64,000 bases of DNA, taken from positions 2,158,501 through 2,222,500 of the forward strand of contig JASPKZ010003432.1 in the NCBI GenBank assembly GCA_030220185.1, written 5' to 3'. Shown in pieces: positions 42,890 to 52,675 of the stretch (its first letter is position 1; the number at the start of each line of letters is the position of its first letter). This stretch comes from Diploptera punctata. Lineage: Eukaryota; Arthropoda; Insecta; Blattodea; Blaberidae. The position numbers were made by a program, and so were the translations under genes. The notes under the pieces were generated by a model. It was not told the DNA's origin and searched no databases. It saw only the letters and a program-made list of their open reading frames with translations.

Positions 42890-43087
42890 GAAAATTTTTC
42901 TCTTCAAATATAATTTAAAAATAATATAATTAAAATAATCTCAAAATATCACTTCCTAAAATTAAATATTTTATTATTTTTTGTAATTATTGATCCTAGG
43001 TATTTGAAAACAAATTACAGCCATTATTTATACAACAAAAGTAATAACAGTAACTGAATTTGAAAATTTTTATTTGTATGATTGCAG

Positions 43088-43314
43088 ACTTCTCTTCAAG
43101 TACGGGAGACGACCTGTCTCGGCAGGAGTTTGTGAAAGATTTGGGTTCAGCAATGTCAGGTACATTCGACCCGGACTTACTTCCTTCTGATGAAATGTTA
43201 AGGGAAGGGCTTGAACCCATTGACTTTGATGGTCTGCAAATGCTGACAGATCCAGAAATAACAGTTATTACAGACTCGACGACGGAAGATAATTTCCGTT
43301 TGGACAAATTGTAG
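43088..43314 (+). CDS. Crtc: CRTC last coding exon: C-terminal transactivation domain
   Basis: The acceptor is TTTGTATGATTGCAG. The exon completes the GAC codon begun at 40080 and encodes 75 residues to the stop at 43312-43314: DFSSSTGDDLSRQEFVKDLG, FDPDLLPSDEMLREGLEPID, then FDGLQMLTDPEITVI and the terminus EDNFRLDKL. This is the CRTC transactivation domain. From family knowledge, vertebrate CRTC1 ends with a very similar L-GL-ML-DP-MV stretch and EDTFRMDRL. The domain is acidic and hydrophobic and ends at the usual family C-terminus, so it looks complete. Codon use and GC content stand out from the AT-rich flanks. The gene is likely functional. Confidence 0.93.
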
Positions 43315-43618
43315 TAGCGACATGACGGCCAATGTGCCGAAATAAATTAATTTTTATTTTAATTTTTTTGTTTTTGACCCATGACCAGACCAACCAAGCC
43401 AAGCAAGAGTGTAGTTGGTATCTAAGGTGAGTGAACAATTTTTTTTTTATCCACTGTGTGCCATTGTAGTGTCTATTTGCCCGCAAGTCTGGATTTTGGA
43501 TGAAAATAAAAACTCCCACGCTTCAAAGAAAGAAGCCACTAAGAGAAATCAACATGGAATTTTTTTAAAAAGAAGTTTTCATCCACTTTTTGATATTAAC
43601 ATTCCTTTTTCCATAAAC
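43315..43618 (+). other. CRTC 3' UTR, proximal part
   Basis: Directly follows the stop. AATAAA hexamers occur at 43341-43346 (very close to the stop) and 43505-43510 (a reasonable polyadenylation signal). A hAT-like element starts at 43619, so a longer UTR would run into transposon sequence, where another AATAAA lies at 43738-43743. The true end cannot be decided from sequence. Confidence 0.5.
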
Positions 43619-43817
43619 TAGTGTTCTGCAACCGGTATGTTATGACATGCCACTGTAACATCGTTATTTATCATAGTTTCCCTTTTACTTTACAAAAGTT
43701 GTGGAATATTTATTTATTCAAAGTTTTTCCTAATGTAAATAAAGTAATTCTGTTTTGTACCACATCCTTCTACTGATCATTAATTGATTTGTTTATATTT
43801 GAAGAGAAAAATTATAC

Positions 43818-43890
43818 GCTCAGACCGGGACTTGAACCCGGGACCCTTGGTTCTCTAGACCAAGTGCTCTACCAACTGAGCTACCTGAGC
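43818..43890 (-). repeat. tRNA-like unit, loop triplet AGA
   Basis: 73 nt, mirror of 44247-44319 and almost identical to it. Confidence 0.7.
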
Positions 43891-44246
43891 AAATACCGAT
43901 CTAAACGCAAATCTTTCTCTATATACATTGTAATTCCCGTCCACCAAATGCTATGAAGCCATGCTTCTATCTTGCAAATGGCGGCTCCTTTATTAAGATT
44001 TATTATATATTTATTACGCTCAGAGCGTATAATTTTTCTCTTCAAATATGATTTATCCATCATTGAGATGTACGAAATCAATAATAATAACATGGAAAAA
44101 GCCGTACTGGCTGTAATGTATAATTCTCAAATATGTCTTCTTAATAAAGGAGCCGCCATTTGCAAGATAGAAGCATGGCTTCATAGCATTTGGTGGACGG
44201 GAATTACAATGTATATAGAGAAAGATTTGCGTTTAGATCGGTACTT

Positions 44247-44319
44247 GCTCAGGTAGCTCAGTTGGTAGAGCACTTGGTCTAGAGAACCAAGGGTCCCGGG
44301 TTCAAGTCCCGGTCTGAGC
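44247..44319 (+). repeat. tRNA-like unit with a nearly perfect cloverleaf, loop CTAGAGA
   Basis: The acceptor GCTCAGG/TCTGAGC pairs throughout (last pair G-T), D arm GCTC/GAGC, T arm CCGGGTTCAAGTCCCGG perfect. The anticodon stem is 6 bp (CTTGGT/ACCAAG), and loop CTAGAGA has U33 and triplet AGA. AGA would be serine, but the long variable arm of tRNA-Ser is missing and there is an extra stem pair. A mobile tRNA mimic is more likely than a gene. Confidence 0.65.
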
Positions 44320-44397
44320 GTATAATTTTTCTCTTCAAATATGATTTATCCATCATTGAGATGTACGAAATCAATAATAATAATATGATTTGTTTAT

Positions 44398-46300
44398 GAT
44401 TTGATGCAGTCAGTTAAAATAAATAATTTAAAGGCTGTAAGCGATAATGTGATTGTACTATAAGAGTATAATAGATCATTCCACTGTAGAAAATGTCATA
44501 TTTACCTACAGATTTTCATCTCTTATGCTTTATAAATGTTGAGTTTGAAACAATTTTGAAATTTATTAAAAATTATTTATTTTGTTTTATAAATGAGCAC
44601 CCATATCCTATACCTTACCCACTCTTAGAGTGATCCTAACATAAGCAAATACCAATTGTATGCTTCTGCCATTCGCGCCGCAATTACTGTCACATTGACA
44701 GGGAGCACGTGTAAAGTACATAAGACATGTGATCGTTGAATGGGATAGATTACAAGAAAGCTGGTGAAATTTTTCACTGAACTTGTGAAACACATTAAAA
44801 TAACATTTTTTTTTTTTTTTACCACTAGTCAAAAGTTTGCCAGACTTGTGTTTTAAAAATTTAGATTGCGACACAGCAACAGAAGACTTGACACTTTCAG
44901 CCATTTTGTTGCATCAAAATCGACTGAAGCATGATCAAATGCTTCATCCATATGAATAAACTATTTTAAGTTGTAATTATTGATTAGATATATTTTAGAG
45001 TATTTTCTATGTTTTGAATATTATTATTTTCATTCTCAAGTATATTCAGAGGATATATTTTTAATTTAATGAAGGGAACTACTTTTTCGTGTATTTATTG
45101 CTTCTACATCATATGCTGGTCTCCATAGCCAATGAAAAGCAAGCAGGTCACATGATATTGTTTTGATGAGGATCACTTTAAGTGCGGATAGCCTTTAATA
45201 TTAAGAGCTTCGTATTTTCTCTGTTATAGATTTTATATATATATATATTACAATTTTGTATTTTCAATTGGACATCAAAATGTTTGTTACAAAATTTAAA
45301 CAATTTTTATAAAATAATTTATAATTTTAGATTTAACTGAGAAAACTATTTCTTTTTTAAATTTTAAATTCATGAATTCATGAAATATAACTGAATCCAG
45401 TTCATATATCTGATATCTAGTTCCCTAAGATAGACCCATCAGAATATTATCCTTCTGCCTATGCCATGACCTTACTAATATGCGTAGTTGATTAGAGTGA
45501 GTTATTTTTTGTTAGGTTTTTATGATAAATTGTTTTATACAGAATTTGATTTTGGTAAACTTGTCAAATTTTGAAAGTATTTTCTAGGTAAAGCTACGTT
45601 TTATTGGTGTATATCCCCCAATTAATGCTGACCCAGCATAGCTGAAGACCTCATATTCCCATAATTTTACAATCCTATTCTACCCATAATACATTGAGCA
45701 TGTGTTCATTACTGTTAATATTGTGTCTTAGATTGTTTCTATATCCACTTCTAATTTATTGTTTTTTTCTAATGGCACAATTTGGGATCATTTAACCCAT
45801 TTTGCTTCTTGCTTCCCAATAGAGTAGAGATAAGTTTTTCTATTTCATTAATTTTTTTTGCTATTTATCATACTTTCTTTGGACCGAAAACAACATATGT
45901 ATTACCTGGTCACTAATCACATTCTGCAACAGTAATTTGACCAGTTTGTGCTTTATTTATTTTTTAATTACAGCATCCAGATAGTTACTCTATTAATTCC
46001 CTAATGTATTTTTTCCAAGAGTAAAATCATTAGAGATGAAAAAGTGGAGATAAAAATATGATACTCATTTCTATGGAATGGAGTGTATCATGAGTTACAA
46101 ATTAAGTACATATTTGTATATTATACAAATGATTTTGTATATAACCCAACAGATTTTTTAAGTATATTTTGAATGTTTAAAGATATTACACAAAAATGTA
46201 TGAATGTTAAGTTATATCATGAAGAAGAAAATAGATATATTCAAATTATAAAAGGTTATGGTGTGCTGTGAAACAAAAACAAAAAATGGTTGCGGAACAC
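44398..46300. other. Interior of the hAT-like element
   Basis: AT-rich. A candidate exon on the minus strand (ATG at 44904 in context CAACAAAATGG, MAESVKSSVAVSQSKFLKHK and SGKLLTS, then G/GTAAAA at 44823) may be the start of the element's own gene. It is too short to assign. An E-box CACGTG occurs at 44707. Confidence 0.3.
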
Positions 46301-46302
46301 TA

Positions 46303-46789
46303 AAATAAATTACCGTCAACTTTCTCTTACGATGCCATGTGGCAGTATATTAAAAAAAAGGCACATATTTTTTGTGTACCTTATATGTATACCATGTTTT
46401 TCCAAGAAGTATGTCCTTTGTTAAAAATACTAGAATCACATGTCAGACTTTGTTTTACTCATATGTAATCACAAGTTTGTTCTCTGTTTTTTTTTTTCAA
46501 ATTATATGGTGTGTTTTTTTAAACAAATATGTTAATTGTAATACAAAAGAATGCAGATAGATGTTCCTATATTAAAAAGGACTCTGCTGTTAAATGAAAT
46601 GTGTGTTAGAATTGTGCCAATTTGAAGTCAGTACAGATGTGGTTGTTTGCTTGATCAAAGAACATTTGATGATAGTTCTTTAATATTGAAGACCAAACAC
46701 TTTATCACGTTCATTAAACGTTTATAAGATTATAGGATTCTTAATACAAAGATTTGCATATAATAAAGAAAATGAACCTGAGCAATCTA
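46303..46789. other. Intergenic, nothing recognised
   Basis: No recognised feature. Confidence 0.4.
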
Positions 46790-46905
46790 AAGCATCATGC
46801 CTAATTGGAGAGCTACAGGACACGCACTGGTTTTGGTCCCCTTGGTATGGGACCAGTACCCATCCAGCGTCATGATGTTTATGTATGTAGCTAATGCTCT
46901 GGAGT
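46790..46905 (+). repeat. SINE fragment (TATGGGACCAGT type)
   Basis: GGTATGGGACCAGTACCCAT (46844) and CCAGCGTCATGATGTTTATG match the central body of the SINE at 20640-20950. Both ends are missing. Confidence 0.5.
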
Positions 46906-47900
46906 TTCACAACAAAGTTATTCTCCTTGTTGCTTCCCAATACTTGGATGTCACATCTTGATAATTTTGGATAGCTACACAGTTTATTAAATGTTCTCTG
47001 TCCATTTCCATACCTTGAGAACACAATATACACTCAGGAGACATTAAAACACCAATTCTATAAAGATGTTTTCCTAAGCAGTCATGACCTGTAGTAAGCA
47101 TCAGTATAGCAAATGCAGATTTTCATGGTAGTTCCGGAATTATAGATGGATATTTTAACAGTATTTTTATATTTCTGTCTCTGAATTTTTTAACATTAAA
47201 TTGGAATTATAATTATCATTACATTTTTTATTTATAGTTCTTTTAATTGATTCATAAAAAAATGCATTTGTTACTTTATGCTTAATTTTACATCATTTTT
47301 TTGTGAGTATATCAGCTCTTTCATTTCCTTGTATTCCACAGTGGGCTGGAATCCATTGTAAGACTATATGTTTACTAAGTTTCTCAATAGTCTGAATCAT
47401 GTTTTCTATTTCTAATATTTTATTGGCCACAGTGGACTAGTGGTTATACTCCTTGCCTCTGGTCCTGAGGGTCGCAGGTTCCAACCCGGCCGGGATCGAT
47501 GGATTTTTTTTAGGATGGAAAAATCCAAGGATCAAGTCCTCCGGGAGGGACTTTAAGCCATGGGTCCTGAGTCTGAAGATTTTCAGGTTCGTAAAAAATC
47601 CTTAAGCCTGTATAAAAAAGAAGCAAGCCTTAAGCAAAATTTACCAAATTTTCCCATCCTAGTACTACCTTGGTTTCCTAGATGTCACTATGAAATGGAA
47701 TGCTGACCATGGGCCACTCCAATGACATCTATATGAAAACAAGTGTAACTAAATTAGAATGGTTCAGTTTCTTCCCTAAATCTCCTTGAGGGAAACAAGG
47801 GCTTACAAAATTTCTAATATTTTTTCCAATTTTTGGATACATGGTTAATGCTATGGCCTGAATAACGGCTTTTGAATCTGATAGAATGACAATATTTTTG
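46905..47900 (-). pseudogene. RNase H-bearing LINE fragment split by a SINE
   Basis: The minus strand, from the 5' side: IVILSDSKAVIQAIA (about 47850-47895, RNase H with catalytic D), then after the SINE LQWIPAHCGIQGNERADILT (about 47300-47365), and the C-terminal domain LTTGHDCLGKHLYRIGVLMS, CILCSQGMEMDREHLINC (46907-47101). The frame is broken between these blocks. It is the same LINE group as 19255-19480. Confidence 0.8.
47422..47809 (+). repeat. tRNA-derived SINE with 14-bp TSD
   Basis: The perfect duplication ATTTCTAATATTTT lies at 47408-47421 and 47810-47823. The head ATTGGCCACAGTGGACTAGT (47422) continues to a B box GCAGGTTCCAACCC. The body contains GATCGATGGATTTTTTTTAG and AATGCTGACCATGGGCCACT. 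It interrupts the RNase H region of a LINE. Confidence 0.9.
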
Positions 47901-47904
47901 CAAT

Positions 47905-48070
47905 GTTGTAGAATTTGGTAGCTGTAATAAGTGTTGGTTCCAAGTTGAGGAAATCAGCAATAATGGCTGTGGAACCCAATATACTAATCTCTATGCTGGC
48001 TGGTTATTTTGTTGACACATGTAAGTGTGAGGCCAGCAGTTGGCTGGTAGTAGACCTGTTGCCCCATAGA
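47905..48070 (+). repeat. SINE 3' portion
   Basis: GGTAGCTGTAATAAGTGTTG (47919), AATAATGGCTGTGGAACCCA and GTGTGAGGCCAGCAGTTGGC match the 3' half of 20640-20950. It is 5'-truncated. Confidence 0.55.
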
Positions 48071-48360
48071 AAAAATGTATATATTAATAACAATAAATCA
48101 AGTCAAGTAGTTGGCCTTAATGGCCTTTTATGGTCTCCATTCATTTCTTCAATGGCCAACCACCGAAAGATTTTCTTCCTCAAGGTAATATCTGAGGATT
48201 TGTCGAGGCAATCTGGAATGAACCATTCTGTTGACATGTAAGAGCCAATTTTTTCTGTTAATAATAATACATAGTATCAGCTGACATATTAAATGCTACC
48301 AAGTATTGAAACCAAGGATTTTGAGGTCTTGGCAACCATAATAGTGTCTTAAACATTATT
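48071..48360. other. Intergenic, nothing recognised
   Basis: No recognised feature. Confidence 0.35.
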
Positions 48361-48364
48361 TTTT

Positions 48365-48850
48365 ATTCATCATCATCAACATTAAGGCTTAGGCCTTCTG
48401 GCCCGTTCCGACTTCAAGAGATTTGGTCTTTCCATCTAGCAATTGGTCTTCCTTGACTTCTAGATCCTGTGAGTCTGTAGTTTAAAATCATTTTAGAAGG
48501 TCTATCATCTGGAATTCTTAGTAGACGTTCCTACCAATTTTTTCTTTGTTTGTCAATTTTATCCGCCAATTTAAAAATATTTAATTGATCTCTTATCTTA
48601 GAACTTCTTTTCTAGTCCATAAGAGTGTAGCCTGCTGTTGGCCTTAAAAATCTCATCTCCGCTGCCTCTATTTTTTTCCTATCTGTATGAGTCAAAGTCC
48701 AATTTTCACTGCCATAGATAATAGGAGGAACGGCCAAGACTTTATAAAATTTCAGTTGAGTATCCTGAGTTGTTTTATTCTTTAGAGTTCTTCTTATCGT
48801 TCCCACATTCTTAGAAATTTCTGTATTTTTTATATTTATATCTTCTTATT
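48365..48850 (-). pseudogene. LINE 3' end (group C)
   Basis: The minus-strand frame 48612-48806 encodes NVGTIRRTLKNKTTQDTQLK-like sequence, then LAVPPIIYGSENWTLTHTDR and EAAEMRFLRPTAGYTLMD. Downstream are broken WRYRERLLRI and RKTNC-like regions. The end is GATGATGATGAATAAA in minus orientation (48360-48380). It is 5'-truncated and frameshifted. Confidence 0.75.
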
Positions 48851-49270
48851 GGCAGTATGATACATTGTAGGATTTCACTTGTTCAATGATATTATTATTT
48901 ATCACAATTTTGTATCTGAGATGATTTTTTTCCTCGAAATGCCATTGGGTCCTGAAGGAAAAAGAAAAAAAAAAGTAAAATTTAGGCAACAGAAATGAGA
49001 TTCCTACAGGCTGTGAAAGGTTGTACAAGAAAAGAACATATTAGAAATGAGAATATTAGAAAGGAATTAAAAGTACAACCCACTTCTTCAACAAATAGAA
49101 GAACACAGGAACAGTTGGATAGAACATCTGCAATGAATGACAGAGGATAGGATACCAAAGATGGCACTGATGTATAATCCTGGAGGACGAAGATCGGTAG
49201 GAAGACCAAGAAAGCGCTGGGCTGAAAAGATGAGAGATCGGAACAGGCAAAGACCTAATCTGTGAAGGAT
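48851..49270 (+). pseudogene. LINE 3' end (group C), second copy, opposite orientation
   Basis: From 48988 the plus strand reads ATEMRFLQAVKGCTRKEHIR, then a frameshift, EEHRNSWIEHLQ, and YNPGGRRSVGRPRKRWAEKM (49173-49235), ending AGGATGATGATGA. Together with 48365-48850 it forms a head-to-head LINE pair. Confidence 0.7.
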
Positions 49271-49821
49271 GATGATGACATGCTAATATTAATAATAATA
49301 TTGATTTATTGCTAATGCTCAAGCATATTGGAGTTCTTCCATTTGTTCATTATTGTATCTATAATTTGTGAAATAGTACTCTTGGTAAAAGTTTTAGACG
49401 TGAAGAGACACAATAACAGATTACATACATTAGCAAGAACCTTCCTGCTGAACTAGCATATATTGTAAAGGAAGTAAATTCTTTTTTCATTTCATGTCCG
49501 GCTTAATGCCATGCCAGGGGATAGATGAGTTGAAACTTCTGTTATTGAAGGTCTGTGATGTACAAGGAAGCCAGTCAACTAGTATAATTATATTTTATAT
49601 TATTCTTAGAGTATATTTTTAGAAAGGGAAGACAACTTGTTTAATAATTTCATTTCCTCAAATGTACAGCATGAATAAAAAAAATATGGAAACGAGTTCA
49701 GTAGGTGATTCCTGGCATGAAAAGGAATAAACAAGTTCATATCAACATATGTTTGGAAATGGGCAGTGAGTCTGTAAGAAAACCATTAATACTGGTACAT
49801 TACATTGGCCTCCATAGGAGC
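49271..49821. other. Intergenic, nothing recognised
   Basis: No recognised feature. Confidence 0.35.
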
Positions 49822-50805
49822 GTGTAGGCAAACAGTTTTAGGATACTTTTGAAATTCATAATGGGTTAAAGCAAGGAGATGCACTATCTCCTCTCCTATT
49901 CAATTTTGTACTAGAGCTTGCCATCAGTTCTTTGGAGAATGAAGAAGGCTTACAACTCAATGGTATTAATAAGCTGTTAGTTTATGCTGATGATGTAGTA
50001 TTATTGAGCGATGCGAGGAGATACTAAGGGCCAACACACACACACTATTGAGTAACAGTAATAAATTGGGACTGGAAGTAAACGTCAATAAAACTAGATA
50101 TATGTTCACACATAGAAATGCATTATATAATGGAAATGGACAAGTAATGACAAATGAGAGAAATTTTGAAGTAGTGGCTGAATTCAAATATCTAGGAACA
50201 ATAATTACAAATAGGAATGAGATGCACAAAGAAATTAAACATAGGCTCAATTCTGGAAATGCATGCTATTATGCATTACAGAGACTCTTATCGTCCCAAC
50301 CCTTTCAAAAACCATTACACTGAAAGTATATATAAAACTATTATTCTCCCAGTTATATTACATGGATGCAAAACATGGACTCTTACTTTAAGGGAGGAAA
50401 GAAGATTACGAGTATTTGAGAATAAAGTTTTTAGGAATATTTTTGGGCCAAAAAGAGATGGACAGGTGAATGGAGAAAATTACATAATACTGGGCTACAT
50501 GGTATGTATAGGAAACCAGATATAATAACAACAGTTAAGTCTCATAGACTGTGTTGAGCAGGACATATGGCATGAATGAGGAATGAAAGAGGGGCATGGA
50601 AGCTTCTTATAGGAAAACCAGAAGGAAAATGCCCAGTCAGTAGACCAAGAATGAGGTGGGAGAATAATGTTATCCATGATTTGGGGGAAGTAGATTATGC
50701 AGGGGATGATTGGAAAACATTAACTCAGGATAGGGATGTATGGAGAGCTTATATCTGTGCTGCCATGAACCTATGGGTTCGATAGAGCCAGTGAGTTAGT
50801 TAGTT
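49822..50805 (+). pseudogene. RTE-type LINE fragment: RT end to 3' tail
   Basis: Broken frames read RVGKQF, IHNGLKQGDALSPLLFNFVL, INKLLVYADDVVLL (catalytic YADD), NSNKLGLEVNVNKTRYMFTH, VAEFKYLGTIITNRNEMHKE and a complete C-terminal region to MNLWVR. It ends GTGAGTTAGTTAGTT. It is close to the element at 60619-63882 but 5'-truncated, with several frameshifts. Confidence 0.85.
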
Positions 50806-50814
50806 GGCCTCAGT

Positions 50815-51475
50815 GGGATTCAATACAAGCATCCACATATCGTTTCATTGGTTGTTTCACTCTTTTCAATGCTGTCACCAATATCCTCACAGGCTACATG
50901 GACACGTTTGTTCAAAGGACTGTACCTTAGGAAATGGCTCAGGATATACAGTACTCTTCAGATACCTCCATAAGTAAGAATCAAGAGGGTTTATCCGATC
51001 CTGCACAGCACAATACACTTACAACCTTAGAAGTTTGTACTGAGAAGCCTGAGAGAAGATGAAATACCATCAATCTCCAACATTGGATAAATAAATAGGT
51101 TTGGTGATCGAGCCGACCTCCTTGTCCTATCCATCTTCTGGGGAAGATGTTATTGAGGTGTGCATGAACATTCACACAGATGTGGGTTGGTGCTCCATCG
51201 CATCAGCCACATCCCCTGTCATATTGCAAGAGGTACTTTCTCCAGCAAAAGAGGTAGAGTGTTCTGCCGGAATTCCAGATATGCCTATCTATTAAGGCAA
51301 AACAAATGGTGCAAGAATCCATGACCAAACTTTTATGCTGAACAGTTGCTGACATGACAATTTAACCATTCCCTGAGGATTTTCTATTTTGCTACAACTA
51401 CAGGTAAGACAGACCACAAAGGGATTCGGGTAGTAAGTTGTGAGTACTAGTCATCAGTGCCATCTACCTTGGAAA
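50815..51475 (-). pseudogene. Mariner-type transposase C-terminal remnant
   Basis: The minus strand reads CDGAPTHICVNVHAHLNNIF and PRRWIGQGGRLDH (51040-51200), the DGAPAH---V---L---FP-RWIGRGG catalytic block of mariner-family transposases, then a decayed C-terminal part to about 50815. It is likely the same broad family as 8235-8972. No terminal repeats were found. Confidence 0.7.
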
Positions 51476-51494
51476 ATATTAATTTCCATACATA

Positions 51495-52149
51495 CTTAAC
51501 TTTTATAGGAATTAATCACCATGAGGTTTAATTTATGGTGAAATTAAATGTTTCTTACCTCTCCTCATATAATCTTCTAAGTAGATTGCGATTTAGAGAC
51601 CTTAACGGTCTCATCTTCAGTACAATCTTGGCGACTGATGTTATGTCGATCGGAAGAAACTCTTCTTCTTCCCTCTGTTGGTGGACCGATGAACCTCTGG
51701 ATCAGGTCAAAATTTGCAGGAATTTCGAAGTTCATAAGTTTTCTTTTGTTTTTCTGAATGTGGATCTTTTCTCAAACCGTGAGTTCCTTTTGTTTGTCTA
51801 TTTGTTTAATTAGACTGGCTTTTGATTCAATTAAATGTTTTTCAGACCAAGCATGAGCAGCTACTGCCGACTTTTCCACTTCTCTATTTTTGATGTTTCT
51901 ATGATGTTCTTTCACCCTTGTTTTCAAATTTCTTTTCGTTTTTTCCAATATAAATTTTGTCACAATCCCTGCATTTGATCTGATAAATTCCTGATTTGTT
52001 TTCATTTTCAATTCTCTCATTTTTATTGGTTTTAATTATCCTATTAAGGCTGTATTCATTCTTTGGTGCTAATCTTTTATTAAACTTTTTGAATTTTTTA
52101 AAAAAATTATGGTGTTTATGAGGAGAGTAAGAAACATTTAATTTCACCA
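51495..52149 (-). mobile_element. Penelope-like element fragment with TSD
   Basis: The perfect 11-bp duplication TTCCATACATA lies at 51484-51494 and 52150-52160. The tail is on the left (GGAATTAATCACCATGAGGT, 51509). Short outer inverted repeats GGTGAAATTAAATGTTTCTT (51537) and AAGAAACATTTAATTTCACC (52129) close it. It is a single GIY-YIG copy rather than a dimer. Confidence 0.9.
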
Positions 52150-52159
52150 TTCCATACAT
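51580..52159 (-). pseudogene. PLE GIY-YIG endonuclease remnant
   Basis: The upstream frame encodes RLAPKNEYSLNRIIKTNKNE, NKSGIYQIKCRDCDKIYIGK. A one-base frameshift near 51945 leads to KRNLKTRVKEHHRNIKNREV, KSAVAAHAWSEKHLIESKAS. A stop follows LTV, then the remnant IHIQKNKRKLMNFEIPANFD. The end reads through CTGAAGATGAGACC, loop, GGTCTCTAAATC (51590-51625), a hammerhead-like core whose GAAAC is replaced by TAAAT. Confidence 0.85.
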
Positions 52160-52160
52160 A

Positions 52161-52429
52161 TGTTTGTGTGAACTTGTTTGTTCCTTTTCATGTCATTTGT
52201 CACCCCCAGACGATTGTCCTCATATTTTTTGTTCACTCTGTTGATTTGAAGTTTGTGACAGAGCTTACAACGAATTCATCTCAAATATATCAGACTATGA
52301 ATTCAATTAATAATTTTTGCCTTAGAAGGATAATATTGTTGTTGGCAAACTGCTAGAGTTTAACCTATTACTTTCTGAAACTGCTAGGTTTAACCCATTA
52401 CTTTCCCAATTTTCCTTCAGACATTCATG
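52161..52429. other. Intergenic, nothing recognised
   Basis: No recognised feature. Confidence 0.35.
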
Positions 52430-52675
52430 ATGTCTGTCCCAATGGACTAGTGGTTACCGTAGTTGCCTTTTGTTTAAAGGTTTGGAGATTCAAACCTGCT
52501 TGGAGGGGAAATAAAGCCAAGGGTCCTGTGCCATAGATTTATGGCACATAAAAGAACCCCAGCATAAAATAAAAGATCTCTGAGCAAATTTTATTGGCCC
52601 TTTCATACCTAGCTTTGAATTACTATGCTAATGACTTGGTACTGTTAAAAGCATCTTTAAATAAAATGCTACCTT
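52430..52675 (+). repeat. tRNA-derived SINE, split by foldback elements
   Basis: The head TGTCCCAATGGACTAGTGGT (52433) is followed by a B box AGATTCAAACCTG. The body contains GGGTCCTGTGCCATAGATTT and ATGGCACATAAAAGAACCCC. The 3' end CTTTAAATAAAATGCTACCTT (in parts) is resumed after 53090 (CCTACTTACC). Confidence 0.7.

Larger units (their letters stand above)
41796..42915. mobile_element. tRNA-like foldback element with tandemly repeated right arm and TSD
   Basis: A perfect 12-bp duplication TAAAAATAATAT lies at 41784-41795 and 42916-42927. The left arm holds a minus tRNA-like unit (41861-41933). The right side holds three plus units (42207, 42512, 42817) in exact 305-bp tandem. The arms share CTTCTTAGTTAAGAAGACAT and AAATGCTTTTGAAACCATTG in both orientations. 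The tail (TTATTATTAATTTAACATTT, CTCACTGAAAGATAAATTAT) is on the left end and is repeated between the tandem units. Confidence 0.9.
41574..42965. mobile_element. PLE-derived foldback element carrying the tRNA-like element
   Basis: Left end TTTAGGAAGTAATATTTTGA (41572), right end CTCAAAATATCACTTCCTAA (42942). The arms continue inward (TTAGTCTGATCATCTTACCT facing AGGTAAGATGATCAGACTAA). Here the tail motif is present on both sides. The centre is CTGACAATAAAACA-GAAT-TGTTTTGAAAC (41708-41736, in parts). The tRNA-like element 41796-42915 is inserted in the right arm with its own TSD. Confidence 0.75.
40081..43087 (+). other. Last CRTC intron, 3,007 bp, mostly foldback elements
   Basis: Bounded by GTACAT and GATTGCAG. 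Inside are an A tract (40088-40109), a tRNA-like foldback (about 40165-40430), an RTE LINE fragment with a foldback (40555-41573), and a foldback carrying a large tRNA-like element (41574-42965). About 80% is recognisable transposon. Confidence 0.85.
43797..44385. mobile_element. tRNA-like foldback element with TSD
   Basis: A perfect 12-bp duplication TGATTTGTTTAT lies at 43785-43796 and 44386-44397. A minus tRNA-like unit (43818-43890) faces a plus unit (44247-44319). Between them, TGTAATTCCCGTCCACCAAA (43930) has its inverse at 44192. The tail is on the right (AAATATGATTTATCCATCAT, TGAGATGTACGAAATC), and part of a tail is repeated in the centre (44020-44090). Confidence 0.9.
43619..46302. 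mobile_element. hAT-like DNA transposon
   Basis: The ends are inverted: TAGTGTTCTGCAACC (43619) faces TAGTGTTCCGCAACC on the other strand (end 46302). The inner ends GTATGTTATGACATGCC and GGTTATGGTGTGCTGTG are GT-rich, as in hAT elements with TAGTG-type ends. The flanks CCATAAAC and AAATAAAT are only a weak 8-bp duplication. No transposase core was found. The interior holds a tRNA-like foldback (43797-44385) and AT-rich DNA. Confidence 0.55.

Noticed and set aside
42180..42915. Regular direct repeats as a CRISPR-like array
   Set aside because: A period of 305 bp with whole transposon arms, three copies, in eukaryotic DNA; a tandem transposon arm.
42207..44319. Clusters of sequences that fold like tRNAs (GGC, GGA and AGA loops)
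   Set aside because: They lie inside mobile elements with duplications, have 6-bp anticodon stems and often C at position 33, and the AGA version lacks the long arm of tRNA-Ser. Called tRNA-like repeats, not tRNA genes.
44823..44904. Possible first exon of a minus-strand host gene (MAESVKSSVAVSQSKF...)
   Set aside because: Good start context and a GT, but only 27 codons, followed by a long A tract, and inside a hAT-like element. Kept only as a note.
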